This document shows, one piece after another, positions 35,942 through 46,149 of a DNA stretch of 64,000 nucleotides. The stretch is taken from NCBI RefSeq assembly GCF_900128985.1, contig NZ_FQUC01000001.1:558001-622000 (forward strand), read 5' to 3'. The first letter of the stretch is position 1, and each line of letters opens with the position of its first letter. Made by a program: the position numbers and the translations under genes. The stretch comes from Indolivaga macrotermitis (GTDB taxonomy: Bacteria; Bacteroidota; Bacteroidia; Bacteroidales; Dysgonomonadaceae). Under the pieces are notes generated by a model. It saw only the letters and a list, made by a program, of their open reading frames with translations. It did no database searches and was not told the origin of the DNA.

Positions 35942-36652
35942 ATGGCAAAATATAAACGGGTTTTACTAAAGCTTAGCGGAGAATCTTTGATGGGAGAACA
36001 GCAGCACGGAATAGACGAAAAACGTCTTTCGGAATATGCTACCCAGATAAAAGAGGTTGTTGAAATGGGAGTACAGGTAGGTATCGTCATCGGCGGCGGA
36101 AATATTTTCCGTGGATTGAGCGGTGCATCGAAAGGGTATGACAGGGTGAAAGGCGACCAAATGGGAATGCTCGCAACCGTGATCAACAGCCTTGGACTGA
36201 GTTCTGCCCTTGTTGCCATTGGACAAAAAGCCCGTGTGCTGACTGCTATCCGTATGGAGCCGATCGGCGAATTCTATTCAAAGTGGAAAGCAATAGAAGC
36301 TATGGAAAATGGCGAAGTGGCCATCATCTCTTGCGGAACAGGTAATCCGTTCTTCACTACCGATACGGGTTCGGCTTTGAGAGGAATCGAGATCGAAGCA
36401 GATGTAATGCTTAAAGGAACACGTGTGGATGGTGTATATACTGCCGATCCCGAAAAAGACCCTACTGCAACAAAGTATGAAAAGATCTCATATGACGAGG
36501 TATACAATAAAGGGCTTAAAGTGATGGACCTGACAGCCACCACTATGTGTAAGGAAAACGATTTTCCTATTGTCGTTTTCGATATGGACACAGTCGGTAA
36601 TCTTGCTAAAGTGATAAAAGGCGAGAATATAGGGACTTACGTTCATGCTTGA
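35942..36652 (+). CDS. pyrH: UMP kinase
   Basis: 236 residues, the normal length. It phosphorylates UMP to UDP in pyrimidine synthesis. Amino-acid-kinase features are clear: KRVLLKLSGESLMG at the start, GIVIGGGNIFRG, DRVKGDQMGMLATVINSL and CGTGNPFFTTDTG, then DGVYTADP. It is followed 62 bp later by frr, the usual pairing in bacteria. Confidence 0.97.
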   Translation: MAKYKRVLLKLSGESLMGEQQHGIDEKRLSEYATQIKEVVEMGVQVGIVIGGGNIFRGLSGASKGYDRVKGDQMGMLATVINSLGLSSALVAIGQKARVLTAIRMEPIGEFYSKWKAIEAMENGEVAIISCGTGNPFFTTDTGSALRGIEIEADVMLKGTRVDGVYTADPEKDPTATKYEKISYDEVYNKGLKVMDLTATTMCKENDFPIVVFDMDTVGNLAKVIKGENIGTYVHA

Positions 36653-36714
36653 CAGAGTGCAAGGGATTATTTATAATTTGAATTAAATAATATAATACAT
36701 ATCATATAAAGACA

Positions 36715-37275
36715 ATGGCAGATATAAAAGAGCTAGAGAAAAAAGCGGAATCGAAGATGCTGAGTTCAGTTGAATTCTTAGAAGAATCGCTGGCTCATAT
36801 CCGTGCGGGAAAAGCAAATCCCCGTATCTTAGACGGTATAAAAGTAGACTATTACGGAAGCCTGACTCCTCTGAGTAGTGTTGCTTCTATTAATACACCC
36901 GATGCGCGTACCATTATTATCCAACCTTGGGAAAAGGCGATGCTGAGGGAAATAGAAACAGCGATAATCAATTCTGATCTTGGATTAAATCCTGATAACA
37001 ATGGTGAAATGATCCGTTTGGGTATTCCTCCGTTGACCGAAGAGCGCCGTAAAGCACTCGTAAAACAATCGAAACAAGAGTCGGAAGATGCGAAAATCAG
37101 TGTTCGTAACGCCCGCCGCGATGTAATCGATGCTGTGAAAAAGTCGGTAAAAGAAGGTACTCCTGAGGATGTAGCGAAAGATGCTGAGGCATCTATCCAG
37201 AAGATACATGATAAGTATATTAAGATGATAGACGAATTATTTGCTGCAAAAGAGAAAGAAATACTTACAGTATAA
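36715..37275 (+). CDS. frr: Ribosome recycling factor
   Basis: 186 residues, normal. With EF-G it splits the post-termination ribosome. Typical sequence is seen in [40 protein letters not shown] and [12 protein letters not shown]. It lies between pyrH and rsgA; a possible weak terminator follows at 37311-37352. Confidence 0.97.
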   Translation: MADIKELEKKAESKMLSSVEFLEESLAHIRAGKANPRILDGIKVDYYGSLTPLSSVASINTPDARTIIIQPWEKAMLREIETAIINSDLGLNPDNNGEMIRLGIPPLTEERRKALVKQSKQESEDAKISVRNARRDVIDAVKKSVKEGTPEDVAKDAEASIQKIHDKYIKMIDELFAAKEKEILTV

Positions 37276-37310
37276 GCTCTATTGCAAACTTATAAATAGT
37301 ATACAGAGTG

Positions 37311-37352
37311 AAGAGCTTAGGAGAATAAGTCCTTGGTTCTTTGCTCTTTTTT
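37311..37352 (+). terminator. Possible terminator after frr
   Basis: AAGAGC (37311-37316) and GCTCTT (37343-37348) bracket an inner AGGA/TCCT pair, followed by a T run to 37352. The long imperfect loop makes this uncertain. Confidence 0.35.
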
Positions 37353-37373
37353 ACAATAATACAAAAGCCGTGA

Positions 37374-38300
37374 ATGGAAGGTCTGGTTATTAAAAATACA
37401 GGAAGTTGGTATCAGGTTAGGACTGATGAAGGTTCGGATGTGGAATGTAAGCTGAAAGGCAATTTCCGTCTGAAAGAAATCAAAAGTACCAATCCTATTG
37501 CAGTTGGCGACAGGGTCTCTATTATCCTGAATGAAGACGGCACAGGGGTTATCACCGAGATTCTCGACCGGAAGAATTACATCATCCGCAAATCGTCTAA
37601 CCTGTCAAAGCATTCGCATATCATTGCAGCCAATCTCGATCTGTGCTTCCTTATCGTGACCGTAACCAAACCCATAACTACAACTGTATTTATAGACCGT
37701 TTTCTGGCATCGGCCGAGGCTTACCGTATACCGGTTAACTTGTTGTTTAATAAAGTAGACCTGTATGACGAGGACGAAATGGAATATATGGATGCCCTTA
37801 TCGATCTGTACGAATATATCGGCTATCCGTGTCACAAGATTTCGGCACTAAATCAGACAGGCCTGGATGAATTGAAAGATAAGCTGAAGGGCAAAATAAC
37901 CCTTTTCTCGGGGCATTCCGGCGTCGGAAAGTCTACATTGATCAATGCCCTTGTTCCGGACTCCCGGCTTAAGACCGGAGCTATTTCCGATTTTCATGGA
38001 AAAGGAATGCATACGACTACTTTTTCCGAAATGATGGAGTTGCCTCAGGGCGGATTCATTATCGACACTCCCGGAATAAAAGGTTTCGGTACGGTAGATA
38101 TGGAGACTGAAGAGATAGGGCACTATTTCCCCGAAATATTCAAATTTTCGCACAACTGCCGTTTTAACAACTGTATCCATATAAACGAACCCGGCTGTGC
38201 TGTCCGCGAAGCGGTCGAAAATCACTATATCAGCGAAAGCCGTTACAAATCGTACTTAAATATATTGGAAGACGAAACCGATGATAAATATAGAAAATAA
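37374..38300 (+). CDS. rsgA: Ribosome small-subunit-dependent GTPase A
   Basis: 308 residues. It checks late 30S maturation. It has an N-terminal OB fold, then a circularly permuted GTPase with the G4 motif (NKVD) before the P-loop GHSGVGKS, and DTPGIKGFG. The C-terminal zinc domain keeps [16 protein letters not shown]. Its last 20 bases overlap the start of the DUF2809 gene. Confidence 0.96.
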   Translation: MEGLVIKNTGSWYQVRTDEGSDVECKLKGNFRLKEIKSTNPIAVGDRVSIILNEDGTGVITEILDRKNYIIRKSSNLSKHSHIIAANLDLCFLIVTVTKPITTTVFIDRFLASAEAYRIPVNLLFNKVDLYDEDEMEYMDALIDLYEYIGYPCHKISALNQTGLDELKDKLKGKITLFSGHSGVGKSTLINALVPDSRLKTGAISDFHGKGMHTTTFSEMMELPQGGFIIDTPGIKGFGTVDMETEEIGHYFPEIFKFSHNCRFNNCIHINEPGCAVREAVENHYISESRYKSYLNILEDETDDKYRK

Positions 38301-38682
38301 CACACTTTTTAAATTGAGATTCGACTATATATCATTCTTGGTATTTTTACTTATATTTGCTATAGAAGTGCTAATTGCACTCTTTGTCAATGATCGTATT
38401 ATACGTCCGTATGGCGGCGATGTTTTAGTGGTAATGTTAATGTACTATTTCTTTAAATCATTTATATCAGCTAAGCCGTTATATATAGCAATAGGTGTAT
38501 TGCTGTTTGCTTATGCAGTAGAGATCGGGCAATATTTCAATTTGGTCGAGATACTGAATTTGCAAGACAACAAAGTAATGCGTATAATTATAGGATCATC
38601 ATTCAGTTGGGGCGATATAGTTTGTTATACAATCGGAGCCCTTATCTGTATGTTTATAGATAGTAAGGAGATAAAGGGATAA
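38281..38682 (+). CDS. DUF2809 small membrane protein
   Basis: 133 residues with four predicted membrane helices ([65 protein letters not shown]). The [11 protein letters not shown] and VEIGQYF segments are typical of the DUF2809 family. Function unknown. Its start codon lies inside the end of rsgA, so it is probably translationally coupled. Confidence 0.82.
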   Translation: MINIENNTLFKLRFDYISFLVFLLIFAIEVLIALFVNDRIIRPYGGDVLVVMLMYYFFKSFISAKPLYIAIGVLLFAYAVEIGQYFNLVEILNLQDNKVMRIIIGSSFSWGDIVCYTIGALICMFIDSKEIKG

Positions 38683-38694
38683 TTGTAAGAAGAA

Positions 38695-39093
38695 ATGTTG
38701 CAACAGCGAAAAAAAGATTATCTACAACGCCTGATTGAAGAGTTCTTTGCAAAACTTCAACAGTTACGGCAATCGCAGGAAAGCGCCGATAAAGAGGAGC
38801 AAAAAGAAATAATCGGCGATTGCTTGTCTTTTTTTCAGTCTCACTTTGGAACAAAGCAATCCGATACGGCAGCTATGATTATCGAGAAAATAGCAGATGC
38901 CGAATTATTGGAACAATACGCCAAAATATTACTCACCAAGTACGAAATAGTCGATCTGAAGGAAATAGATCAATTATATATAGCCCTTGATCTGGTCAGG
39001 TATCTCGAAGTATATGACAAAACGTACTCGTGGGACAGGACAATACTTAAAGAAGATTTACTCCGGATACTGGATACTCCGGACGAGAATTGA
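38695..39093 (+). CDS. Hypothetical helical protein
   Basis: 132 residues, no signal peptide or membrane segment, mostly helical and charged (QRKKDYLQRLIEEFFAKLQQLRQ, EKIADAELLEQYAKILL). It starts 12 bp after the DUF2809 gene and is co-directional. I recognise no domain; it looks like a small soluble Bacteroidales protein. Confidence 0.75.
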   Translation: MLQQRKKDYLQRLIEEFFAKLQQLRQSQESADKEEQKEIIGDCLSFFQSHFGTKQSDTAAMIIEKIADAELLEQYAKILLTKYEIVDLKEIDQLYIALDLVRYLEVYDKTYSWDRTILKEDLLRILDTPDEN

Positions 39094-39168
39094 GTACCGG
39101 TAAGTATTTAATAATATATTGTAACCAATGTAATAAATAGGTTCGGAACCTTAAAAATAAACTAACTG

Positions 39169-40638
39169 TTGACTGATCTGCTTTTAAATATTAATATCAA
39201 ATCGGTGCTGGAAGTATTTTCGGCAAACAACTTTATACTCGTATTTCAGCTTCTGTATATTCTTACGGCATTGGGTGTTGTGATCGTTGTGATTTCCGAA
39301 AACCGGAATCCGTTGAAAACAATAGCATGGGTACTGGTACTTTTACTTCTTCCTTTGGTAGGGCTCATATTCTATTACTTTTTCGGAGAAGACCACCGCA
39401 AGCAAAGGCTTATCTCGCGCAAAATGCACAAGAGACTGAACCGGAAAACACTGGAACGTACCGAACTAAAAGAATCACTAAATCCTCCTGTCGAATACAA
39501 GGGGCTGATCAACTTGCTGAACAAGGTAAATAATTGCCCTTTATATGGAGGTAATAAAATAACCTTTTACAGTGATGGCGAAAGCAAATTCGAAGCCCTG
39601 TTTGAAGAAATAAAGAAAGCAACCAAACACATTCATCTACAGTACTACATCTTTATGGACGACAAGATCGGTCATAAGGTAAAAGACCTGTTGATAGAAA
39701 AGGCACGCGAAGGTGTCGAAGTTCGTGTATTGTACGATGCTATGGGTGCATGGAAATCCAAAAAGAAATTTTATAAGGAGATGGAAGCCGGAGGAGTGCA
39801 AGTGACTCCATTCCTGAAAGTTGCATTTCCGATACTGACTAGTCGGGTTAATTACCGTAATCACCGAAAAGTAGTTGTAATAGACGGTGAAGTAGGCTTT
39901 ATGGGAGGGATGAACATAGCTGACCGTTATATTGAAGGTAACGGTTCGGGAATTTGGCGCGATAGCCATTTCAAACTCGAAGGAAGAGCTGTTCATGGGC
40001 TGCAGACTTCATTCGTTATCGACTGGTATGCGTCACGTAATGAGTTTCTTACATCAAATAAATATTATCCGCAGTTAGAATCCAAAGGCAATAACCTGAT
40101 GCAGATTGCAACCAGTGGGCCGACAGGCGAGTTTAAGGAAATCCATCAGGGAATATTTCAGGCAATAACCAATGCAAAAGAATACATCTATATACAAACA
40201 CCTTACCTTATCCCGACGGATGCTCTGATGCTGGCTTTACAAACGGCAGCTTTGTCGGGGGTAGATGTGCGTATAATGATTCCCCAGAATTCGGATACGA
40301 CATTTGTACAGATTGCATCCATGTCTTTTATCAAAGATTTTCTGGAATCGAAGGTTAAGATACATCTTTTCACAGCAGGATTCCTGCATTCCAAACTCAT
40401 GGTTATCGATGATAATCTTACTATTACGGGCTCTGCAAACATGGATGTACGAAGTTTCGAGCATAACTTCGAGATAGATGCATTTATTTATAACAGGGAA
40501 ACAGCTTTGGCTGCCAAAAATATATTTCTCGACGATATGCAGTGTTCAGACCTGATTGCTCTGGAAACATGGAATAAGCGTCCCCGGCACAAGCGTTTTG
40601 CCGAATCGTTTTTACGGTTATTTACTCCGTTGCTTTAA
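39169..40638 (+). CDS. cls: Cardiolipin synthase
   Basis: 489 residues. It condenses two phosphatidylglycerols in the inner membrane. Two N-terminal membrane helices precede two phospholipase D motifs: HRKVVVID and HSKLMVID, the second continuing into TGSANMD. The start is a TTG at 39169: a stop lies two codons upstream and no in-frame ATG occurs before the first helix. The gene ends two bases before folC. Confidence 0.93.
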   Translation: MTDLLLNINIKSVLEVFSANNFILVFQLLYILTALGVVIVVISENRNPLKTIAWVLVLLLLPLVGLIFYYFFGEDHRKQRLISRKMHKRLNRKTLERTELKESLNPPVEYKGLINLLNKVNNCPLYGGNKITFYSDGESKFEALFEEIKKATKHIHLQYYIFMDDKIGHKVKDLLIEKAREGVEVRVLYDAMGAWKSKKKFYKEMEAGGVQVTPFLKVAFPILTSRVNYRNHRKVVVIDGEVGFMGGMNIADRYIEGNGSGIWRDSHFKLEGRAVHGLQTSFVIDWYASRNEFLTSNKYYPQLESKGNNLMQIATSGPTGEFKEIHQGIFQAITNAKEYIYIQTPYLIPTDALMLALQTAALSGVDVRIMIPQNSDTTFVQIASMSFIKDFLESKVKIHLFTAGFLHSKLMVIDDNLTITGSANMDVRSFEHNFEIDAFIYNRETALAAKNIFLDDMQCSDLIALETWNKRPRHKRFAESFLRLFTPLL

Positions 40639-40640
40639 TT

Positions 40641-41930
40641 ATGAATTATCAAGAAACAGTACAATATTTGTACAATCAGCTTCCTGTATATCAACATGTG
40701 GGAGGCAGTGCCTATAAAGAAGGGCTGGATAACAGTCTTGCCCTCGATAAGTATTTCGGGCATCCCCATCGCAAGTATAAGACAGTACATATTGCAGGTA
40801 CTAACGGAAAAGGTTCCACATCTCACCTTCTGGCGGCAATACTGCAACAGTCGGGCTATAAAGTCGGACTATATACGTCGCCCCACCTGGTCGATTTCAG
40901 GGAACGCATCCGGGTGAATGGCGAGAAGATATCAGAGCAGTATGTTATAGATTTCGTAGCCCGTCATAAGGATCATTATGAAAGTATCCATCCTTCATTT
41001 TTTGAGTTGACAATGATGATGGCATTCTGTTATTTTGCTGATGAAGAAGTTGATATAGCTATGATAGAAGTAGGCTTGGGAGGACGTCTCGACAGTACGA
41101 ATATCATAACACCCATTGTTTCGGTTATTACAAATATCAGTTTAGATCACACTCAGTTTCTCGGAGATACATTGCCTAAGATAGCTGCAGAAAAAGCAGG
41201 CATAATCAAACCGTATATTCCTGTAATTATAGGTGAAGCAGAAGGTGAGGTACGCAGGGTGTTCGAAGAAAAGGCAGCTTCGGTAGATGCACCTATCATT
41301 TTTGCAGAAGACCAAAATCGTATTCTGGCAGCCGATAAACTGGATAGCGGAGCGTGGTTATTCCAGACAGATACATTCCCTAACCTGAAAGGGGAACTGG
41401 GTGGTTTACCACAAATCAAAAATGCAGCAACAGTCTTATGTGCTATCGATGTACTACGAAAACAAGGCATACATACAACAATCCAGTCCGTTTATTCGGG
41501 ATTCGGACTAGTTACCGAAATAACCGGATTAATGGGACGTTGGCAGATAATTAAACAATTTGACCCGAAGATTATTTGTGATACAGGACACAATGTAGGG
41601 GGCATAAAATATGTGGCCGAACAGCTTCAGTCCGAACCATGCGATAATCTCAGGATTGTTATCGGTATGGTAAATGATAAAGATATTAACCATGTGCTTG
41701 AATTGTTGCCTAAGTCAGCTGTGTATTACTTTACCAAAGCCAATATTGCTAGAGCTTTGGATGAAGAGGAATTAGCTAAGCTGGGCGAAAACCATGGATT
41801 GAGCGGATCGAGACATCATACCGTACAGGATGCAGTGAATACAGCGATAGCCGATTCGGATAAGCAGGATGTTGTATTTATAGGAGGCAGTAACTTTGTT
41901 GTAGCCGAGGCTTTGGAGTTGTTACTATAA
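40641..41930 (+). CDS. folC: Folylpolyglutamate synthase / dihydrofolate synthase
   Basis: 429 residues. It adds glutamate to dihydropteroate and tetrahydrofolate. The Mur-ligase-type P-loop GTNGKGSTSHL (near residue 52), the YTSPHLVDFRERI segment and EVGLGGRLDSTN are diagnostic. It follows cls by two bases and ends its unit; the next gene, the porin, has its own regulatory region 14 bp downstream. Confidence 0.95.
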   Translation: MNYQETVQYLYNQLPVYQHVGGSAYKEGLDNSLALDKYFGHPHRKYKTVHIAGTNGKGSTSHLLAAILQQSGYKVGLYTSPHLVDFRERIRVNGEKISEQYVIDFVARHKDHYESIHPSFFELTMMMAFCYFADEEVDIAMIEVGLGGRLDSTNIITPIVSVITNISLDHTQFLGDTLPKIAAEKAGIIKPYIPVIIGEAEGEVRRVFEEKAASVDAPIIFAEDQNRILAADKLDSGAWLFQTDTFPNLKGELGGLPQIKNAATVLCAIDVLRKQGIHTTIQSVYSGFGLVTEITGLMGRWQIIKQFDPKIICDTGHNVGGIKYVAEQLQSEPCDNLRIVIGMVNDKDINHVLELLPKSAVYYFTKANIARALDEEELAKLGENHGLSGSRHHTVQDAVNTAIADSDKQDVVFIGGSNFVVAEALELLL

Positions 41931-41943
41931 TGCACAAAAACAA

Positions 41944-41972
41944 CTTAACTAATTTGTAACAGATTGGTAATA
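41944..41972 (+). promoter_or_regulatory. Candidate Pho box upstream of the porin gene
   Basis: Three 7-mers at an 11-bp period: CTTAACT (41944), TGTAACA (41955), GGTAATA (41966), each separated by four bases. The layout matches known PhoB/PhoP boxes (7-bp direct repeats, 4-bp spacer), and the first two match those upstream of pstS. Confidence 0.6.
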
Positions 41973-42028
41973 AAAACGAAATGATATTACATGTTCTTTG
42001 CAAGAAATACATAATTATTCTTGAAAAA

Positions 42029-43057
42029 ATGCGACTACCTTATTTCTTTTTTGTTACTGTAGCATTTCTTTTTACGGCAAAGAGAGCCTTAGCGCAGGAT
42101 ACTACAGAATTCAAGCCATCAGGGCGGATTATAGCCCGTAGCTTTTTCGATTATAGCCAGGGTTTCGGATCGGTTAATAACGAATCGGGTTTTGATCTTA
42201 CCCGCGCTTTTTTAGGCTACAGTTACCAGATATCACGTACATTGCAGGCACAGGTTATAATAGATGGAGCTTCCGGAAAAAACGCGGATGGAAAGCTCGA
42301 AGTATATGTACGTAATGCATTTATCCGCTGGCAGGACAAGGGGTTCGATATCAGTGTCGGTGAGATAGGGCTATTGCAGTTCAGCCTTCAGGAAAATTAC
42401 TGGAAGCACCGCTATGTAGAGAAATCTTTTCAGGACAGGAATAAAATGGCTCCGAGTGTAGATCTGGGAGTAACAGCTCAATATAAGATTAACGATTATC
42501 TTTCGGCAGACCTTAGCCTTACCAACGGGGAGGGATATAAACAAGTAGAGAAGAACAACAGTACCCGCTATGCTGCCGGACTAACAGTCTCGCCTTTGAA
42601 AAATATGGTATTCCGTGTATACGGAGATATATATAACGATGGCGAAGATTTGCGGGATGCCTTACCGGAAGGCGTAACAGACGGAAAATATTCCGATCAG
42701 AAGTCTCTTGCTCTTTTTGCCGGTTATCAGAATTCCATTATTTCGGGAGGAGCCGAATTTAATAAGGTTTTCAACAAGGGATTCATTCAGGGTAAAGATT
42801 ATTATGGTTATTCGTTCTATGCTTCAGGTAAAATTGCCGATAAATGGAGGGTATACGGACGTTATGACCTGATGGACTCCGATAAACCGGAAAGTTTCGG
42901 CAGTGAATGGAATAGCCTCGATGGGCAGTTTATCATAATGGGTATAGAATACCAGCCTTTGAAGCAATTGAAAATATCTCCTAACTTCCGAAATATCAAT
43001 CCCGACAGAAGTAAATCGGAACAATATATTTTTGTGAATTTCGAGATTAATCTCTGA
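42029..43057 (+). CDS. Phosphate-selective porin (OprO/OprP type)
   Basis: 342 residues from MRLPYFFF, which begins a clean signal peptide ending at ALAQ. The frame is open from an ATG at 41981, but that would add an unusual 16-residue tail close to the Pho-like repeats. The mature part is a barrel of alternating strands (RIIARSFFDYSQGF, LQAQVIIDGASG, ending YIFVNFEINL) of the OprO_P family. Position next to pst-pho supports phosphate uptake through the outer membrane. It is followed by its own terminator. Confidence 0.85.
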   Translation: MRLPYFFFVTVAFLFTAKRALAQDTTEFKPSGRIIARSFFDYSQGFGSVNNESGFDLTRAFLGYSYQISRTLQAQVIIDGASGKNADGKLEVYVRNAFIRWQDKGFDISVGEIGLLQFSLQENYWKHRYVEKSFQDRNKMAPSVDLGVTAQYKINDYLSADLSLTNGEGYKQVEKNNSTRYAAGLTVSPLKNMVFRVYGDIYNDGEDLRDALPEGVTDGKYSDQKSLALFAGYQNSIISGGAEFNKVFNKGFIQGKDYYGYSFYASGKIADKWRVYGRYDLMDSDKPESFGSEWNSLDGQFIIMGIEYQPLKQLKISPNFRNINPDRSKSEQYIFVNFEINL

Positions 43058-43084
43058 TGTTTTAATTCTTGGAATTCCTTATAG

Positions 43085-43113
43085 AAACGTACATCCCAAA
43101 TGTGCGTTTTTTT
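43085..43113 (+). terminator. Terminator after the porin gene
   Basis: AAACGTACAT (43085-43094) pairs with ATGTGCGTTT (43100-43109), one wobble, loop CCCAA, T run to 43113. Confidence 0.85.
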
Positions 43114-43257
43114 GTTCATAATATTACCTCTTTTGGGGATTAAGGCTGAGAGAAAAACTGACAAGCTATAATTGTAATAGTTTAGAGGAAAAGATTCTTA
43201 TCTAAATAGCCATTGGTATACAGATAGTTACTTTCCTGATTGTTTAACGAATATCTT

Positions 43258-43297
43258 CTTAACAATAACGTAACAAAAGTGTTATAATTCTGTTACA
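43258..43297 (+). promoter_or_regulatory. Candidate Pho box upstream of pstS
   Basis: Four 7-mers with exact 11-bp period: CTTAACA (43258), CGTAACA (43269), TGTTATA (43280), TGTTACA (43291). A near -7 box TAATATTG follows at 43307-43314, 23 bp before the ATG. Two consecutive units match those before the porin. Confidence 0.65.
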
Positions 43298-43337
43298 TTT
43301 TCACAATAATATTGTATCAGAAAATAAAAGACAATTT

Positions 43338-44402
43338 ATGAAACATTACGTTATAACAAAGAATATGAAAAACCTATTATTTATCGCCATTGCAGCAGTA
43401 GTGGCTTTGACCAGTTGTAATTCGTCTCCTAAACTCTCAGGAGCAGGCGCAACATTTCCTGCACCTTATTACAACCTTGTATTCAAGAAATTTACCGAAG
43501 TGTCGGGTAATAACGTTACTTATGGCGCAGTAGGTAGTGGTGGTGGAATACGTAGTTTGAAAGATAAGACCGTAGACTTCGGGGCAACCGATGTTTTCTT
43601 ATCTGATGCCGAGCTAAAAGAAATGGGCAGTGATGTGGTGCATATCCCTACAGCGTTGGGTGCAGTGGTTGTTTCTTATAACCTGCCTGATGTAAAAGGC
43701 TTGAAACTGAATGCTTCGCTTATCTCTGATATGTACAGAGGAGTAATTACCAACTGGAACGATGAAAAGATCAAGGCATTAAATCCTGACCTGAATTTGC
43801 CCGACCAGGCAATCACTCCGGTTTACCGTTCGGATGGTAGCGGAACAACATCAGTATTTTCTGAATATATGTCGAAAGTAGATTCGGTATGGAACAAAGA
43901 ACTGGGTACTGGTAAATCGTTGAAATTCCCAAAAGGAGTTGCCGCCAAAGGTAATCCCGGTGTAGCAGGTGTTGTAAAAGAAACAGTCGGATCGATCGGT
44001 TATATCGGATCAGAATATGCTCTGGCACTGAGTATTCCTACAGCGCTCCTACAAAATAGCTCGGGTAACTTTGTCGAAGCTAATGATAAAAGTATATCGG
44101 CATCGGCTGAAACTGATATTCCGGACGATACACGCTTGATTATCACAAATTCAAATAATCCTCAGGCTTATCCGATAAGCACATTTACATGGATTATCGT
44201 TTACAAAGAGCAGGATTACAATAAACGTACCGAAGAGCAGGCAAAAAGCTTGGTGTCATTGCTGAAATTCATTATCAGCAAAGATGGTCAGGATCTGGCA
44301 GTGAAGACCCATTATGCTCCTTTGTCCGCTAAAGCTGTGGAGAAAACACAAGCTATAATCAACTCGATTACATTCAACGGACAAGCTCTGGCTAATAATT
44401 AA
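43338..44402 (+). CDS. pstS: Phosphate ABC transporter substrate-binding lipoprotein
   Basis: 354 residues; an in-frame ATG nine codons later (43365) would leave a tidier signal peptide and is an alternative. Lipobox is LTSC. The phosphate-binding motifs SGAGATFPAPYY, GSGGGIRSL, DFGATDV and RSDGSGTT are present. It captures phosphate in the periplasm for PstCAB. First gene of a seven-gene unit that ends with phoR, preceded by Pho-like repeats. Confidence 0.96.
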   Translation: MKHYVITKNMKNLLFIAIAAVVALTSCNSSPKLSGAGATFPAPYYNLVFKKFTEVSGNNVTYGAVGSGGGIRSLKDKTVDFGATDVFLSDAELKEMGSDVVHIPTALGAVVVSYNLPDVKGLKLNASLISDMYRGVITNWNDEKIKALNPDLNLPDQAITPVYRSDGSGTTSVFSEYMSKVDSVWNKELGTGKSLKFPKGVAAKGNPGVAGVVKETVGSIGYIGSEYALALSIPTALLQNSSGNFVEANDKSISASAETDIPDDTRLIITNSNNPQAYPISTFTWIIVYKEQDYNKRTEEQAKSLVSLLKFIISKDGQDLAVKTHYAPLSAKAVEKTQAIINSITFNGQALANN

Positions 44403-44425
44403 AATTGCTCACCTTATCAATCGAA

Positions 44426-45274
44426 ATGAAAGATAAAATATTTAAAGCCATACTATTTGCAGCATCTGCCCTGATACTTTTGTTGACGGCAGGTGTTGTT
44501 TATGCTTTGGTATCACAAAGTATCAGTGCATTTTCTGCGTTTGGCTTCTTCAACTTCATATCATCCACAGAATGGGATTCGGTCAACGACAGTTACGGTG
44601 CATTGCCATTTATAACAGGTACGCTTATCACCTCGTTATTAGCCTTGTTTTTCTGTATACCGTTTTCCCTTTCTATAGCCTTGTTCAATGGCGAATATTT
44701 CAGGGGCACGCGTATGTCATCTATTGTTAGTGCCGTTGTCGACTTGCTGGCAGGTATCCCTTCCATCGTTTATGGATTATGGGGCTTCTATGTACTTCGT
44801 CCGATCCTTATCGATATGGGATTCAGTGCACAAGGATTCGGAGTCCTGTTAGCAGCTATCATATTGGCTATAATGATTATACCCTATGCATCGTCACTCA
44901 GTACGGAATTTATCTCAATGGTTCCGAATGAACTTAAAGAGGGCGCCTATAGTTTGGGCGCTACAAAACTGGAAGTAATTCGTACAGTGAGTCTACCGGT
45001 CTCCATATCCGGAATTACGGCTGCATATGTACTGGCATTAGGCCGGGCTCTGGGCGAAACTATGGCCGTGACCATGCTTATCGGTAATACCAATAATATA
45101 CCGATGGCAATAAGCGATACCGGAAATACCATGGCGAGTATCATTGCCAACCAGTTTGGCGAAGCCGATGGGTTAAAGTTGAGTTCATTAATGGCTATCG
45201 GGTTGCTGCTGTTCCTTATTACAGCTACTATCAACTTTGTAGCTAAGTATATAATGAAAATTGTGAATAAATGA
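44426..45274 (+). CDS. pstC: Phosphate ABC transporter permease PstC
   Basis: 282 residues from the ATG at 44426; the frame also opens at a TTG at 44405, three bases after the pstS stop. Six membrane helices and the permease loop EGAYSLGATKLEVI with GRALGETMAV are typical. It forms the inner-membrane channel with PstA, whose start overlaps its stop by four bases. Confidence 0.95.
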   Translation: MKDKIFKAILFAASALILLLTAGVVYALVSQSISAFSAFGFFNFISSTEWDSVNDSYGALPFITGTLITSLLALFFCIPFSLSIALFNGEYFRGTRMSSIVSAVVDLLAGIPSIVYGLWGFYVLRPILIDMGFSAQGFGVLLAAIILAIMIIPYASSLSTEFISMVPNELKEGAYSLGATKLEVIRTVSLPVSISGITAAYVLALGRALGETMAVTMLIGNTNNIPMAISDTGNTMASIIANQFGEADGLKLSSLMAIGLLLFLITATINFVAKYIMKIVNK

Positions 45275-46149
45275 AAAAGACGATTTTCTCATCATCCAAA
45301 TACAGGCAGTACAAGAGTAAATTGTTCTTCTATGCAGTTTGTGCTTTCAGTGGTATAACTATGATTCCGCTTTTCCTGATTATCTGGGAACTGCTGAAAA
45401 AAGGATATAAACAATTAAATTTGAGCCTGTTTACAGAAGTATCACCCACATCTATGGATGCTATGCTTGCCAAGATAAGCAACGAGCCCATCCCCGGTGG
45501 TATACTCAATGGTATAACAGGCACATTACTGATACTTGCTATCTCTATAATATTAGCTATTCCGGTAGGTATTTGTACCGGGATATATCTGGCGGAAAAT
45601 CCTAAAGGGGCATTTAGCAAACTGATACGTAGTCTGTCGGATCTTCTGCAAGGTATTCCTTCAATTGTAGTAGGTATAATAGTATACGCATGGGTTGTAA
45701 AACCTATGTACAGTTATTCGGCTCTGGCAGGGGGTATATCACTTGCTATAATGATGTTGCCAATGATAATCCGTTCGACGGAAGAGAGCTTGAAGATGCT
45801 GCCGGCTTCACTGAAAGAGGCGGGATTGGCATTAGGGGGTTCATATTCTTCCGTAGTTCTCAGAATATTATTACCTTCGGCATTCAGCGGTCTGTTTACC
45901 GGATCGTTACTAGCTATATCGAGAGTGATGGGCGAAACAGCACCTTTGCTGGTAACTGTTCTTGGTGCATCGGTTGTCAATTGGGACATAACACATCCTA
46001 CCAGTGCGATCTCGTTACTTATCTGGGAATTCTACAACGATCCCAATCTGGCTCCATTGGTATGGACATCATCTTTGCTACTACTCTTCCTTGTATTGGG
46101 TATCAATATATTCGCTAAACGAATTTCAAAAAAATGGAAAATACAATAA
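45271..46149 (+). CDS. pstA: Phosphate ABC transporter permease PstA
   Basis: 292 residues, six membrane helices, with the PstA-type segments GGILNGITGTLLIL, LSDLLQGIPSIVVGII, LKEAGLALGGS and SRVMGETAPLL. It pairs with PstC. Its start overlaps pstC by four bases and its end overlaps pstB by 16, so the genes are tightly coupled. Confidence 0.95.
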   Translation: MKKTIFSSSKYRQYKSKLFFYAVCAFSGITMIPLFLIIWELLKKGYKQLNLSLFTEVSPTSMDAMLAKISNEPIPGGILNGITGTLLILAISIILAIPVGICTGIYLAENPKGAFSKLIRSLSDLLQGIPSIVVGIIVYAWVVKPMYSYSALAGGISLAIMMLPMIIRSTEESLKMLPASLKEAGLALGGSYSSVVLRILLPSAFSGLFTGSLLAISRVMGETAPLLVTVLGASVVNWDITHPTSAISLLIWEFYNDPNLAPLVWTSSLLLLFLVLGINIFAKRISKKWKIQ

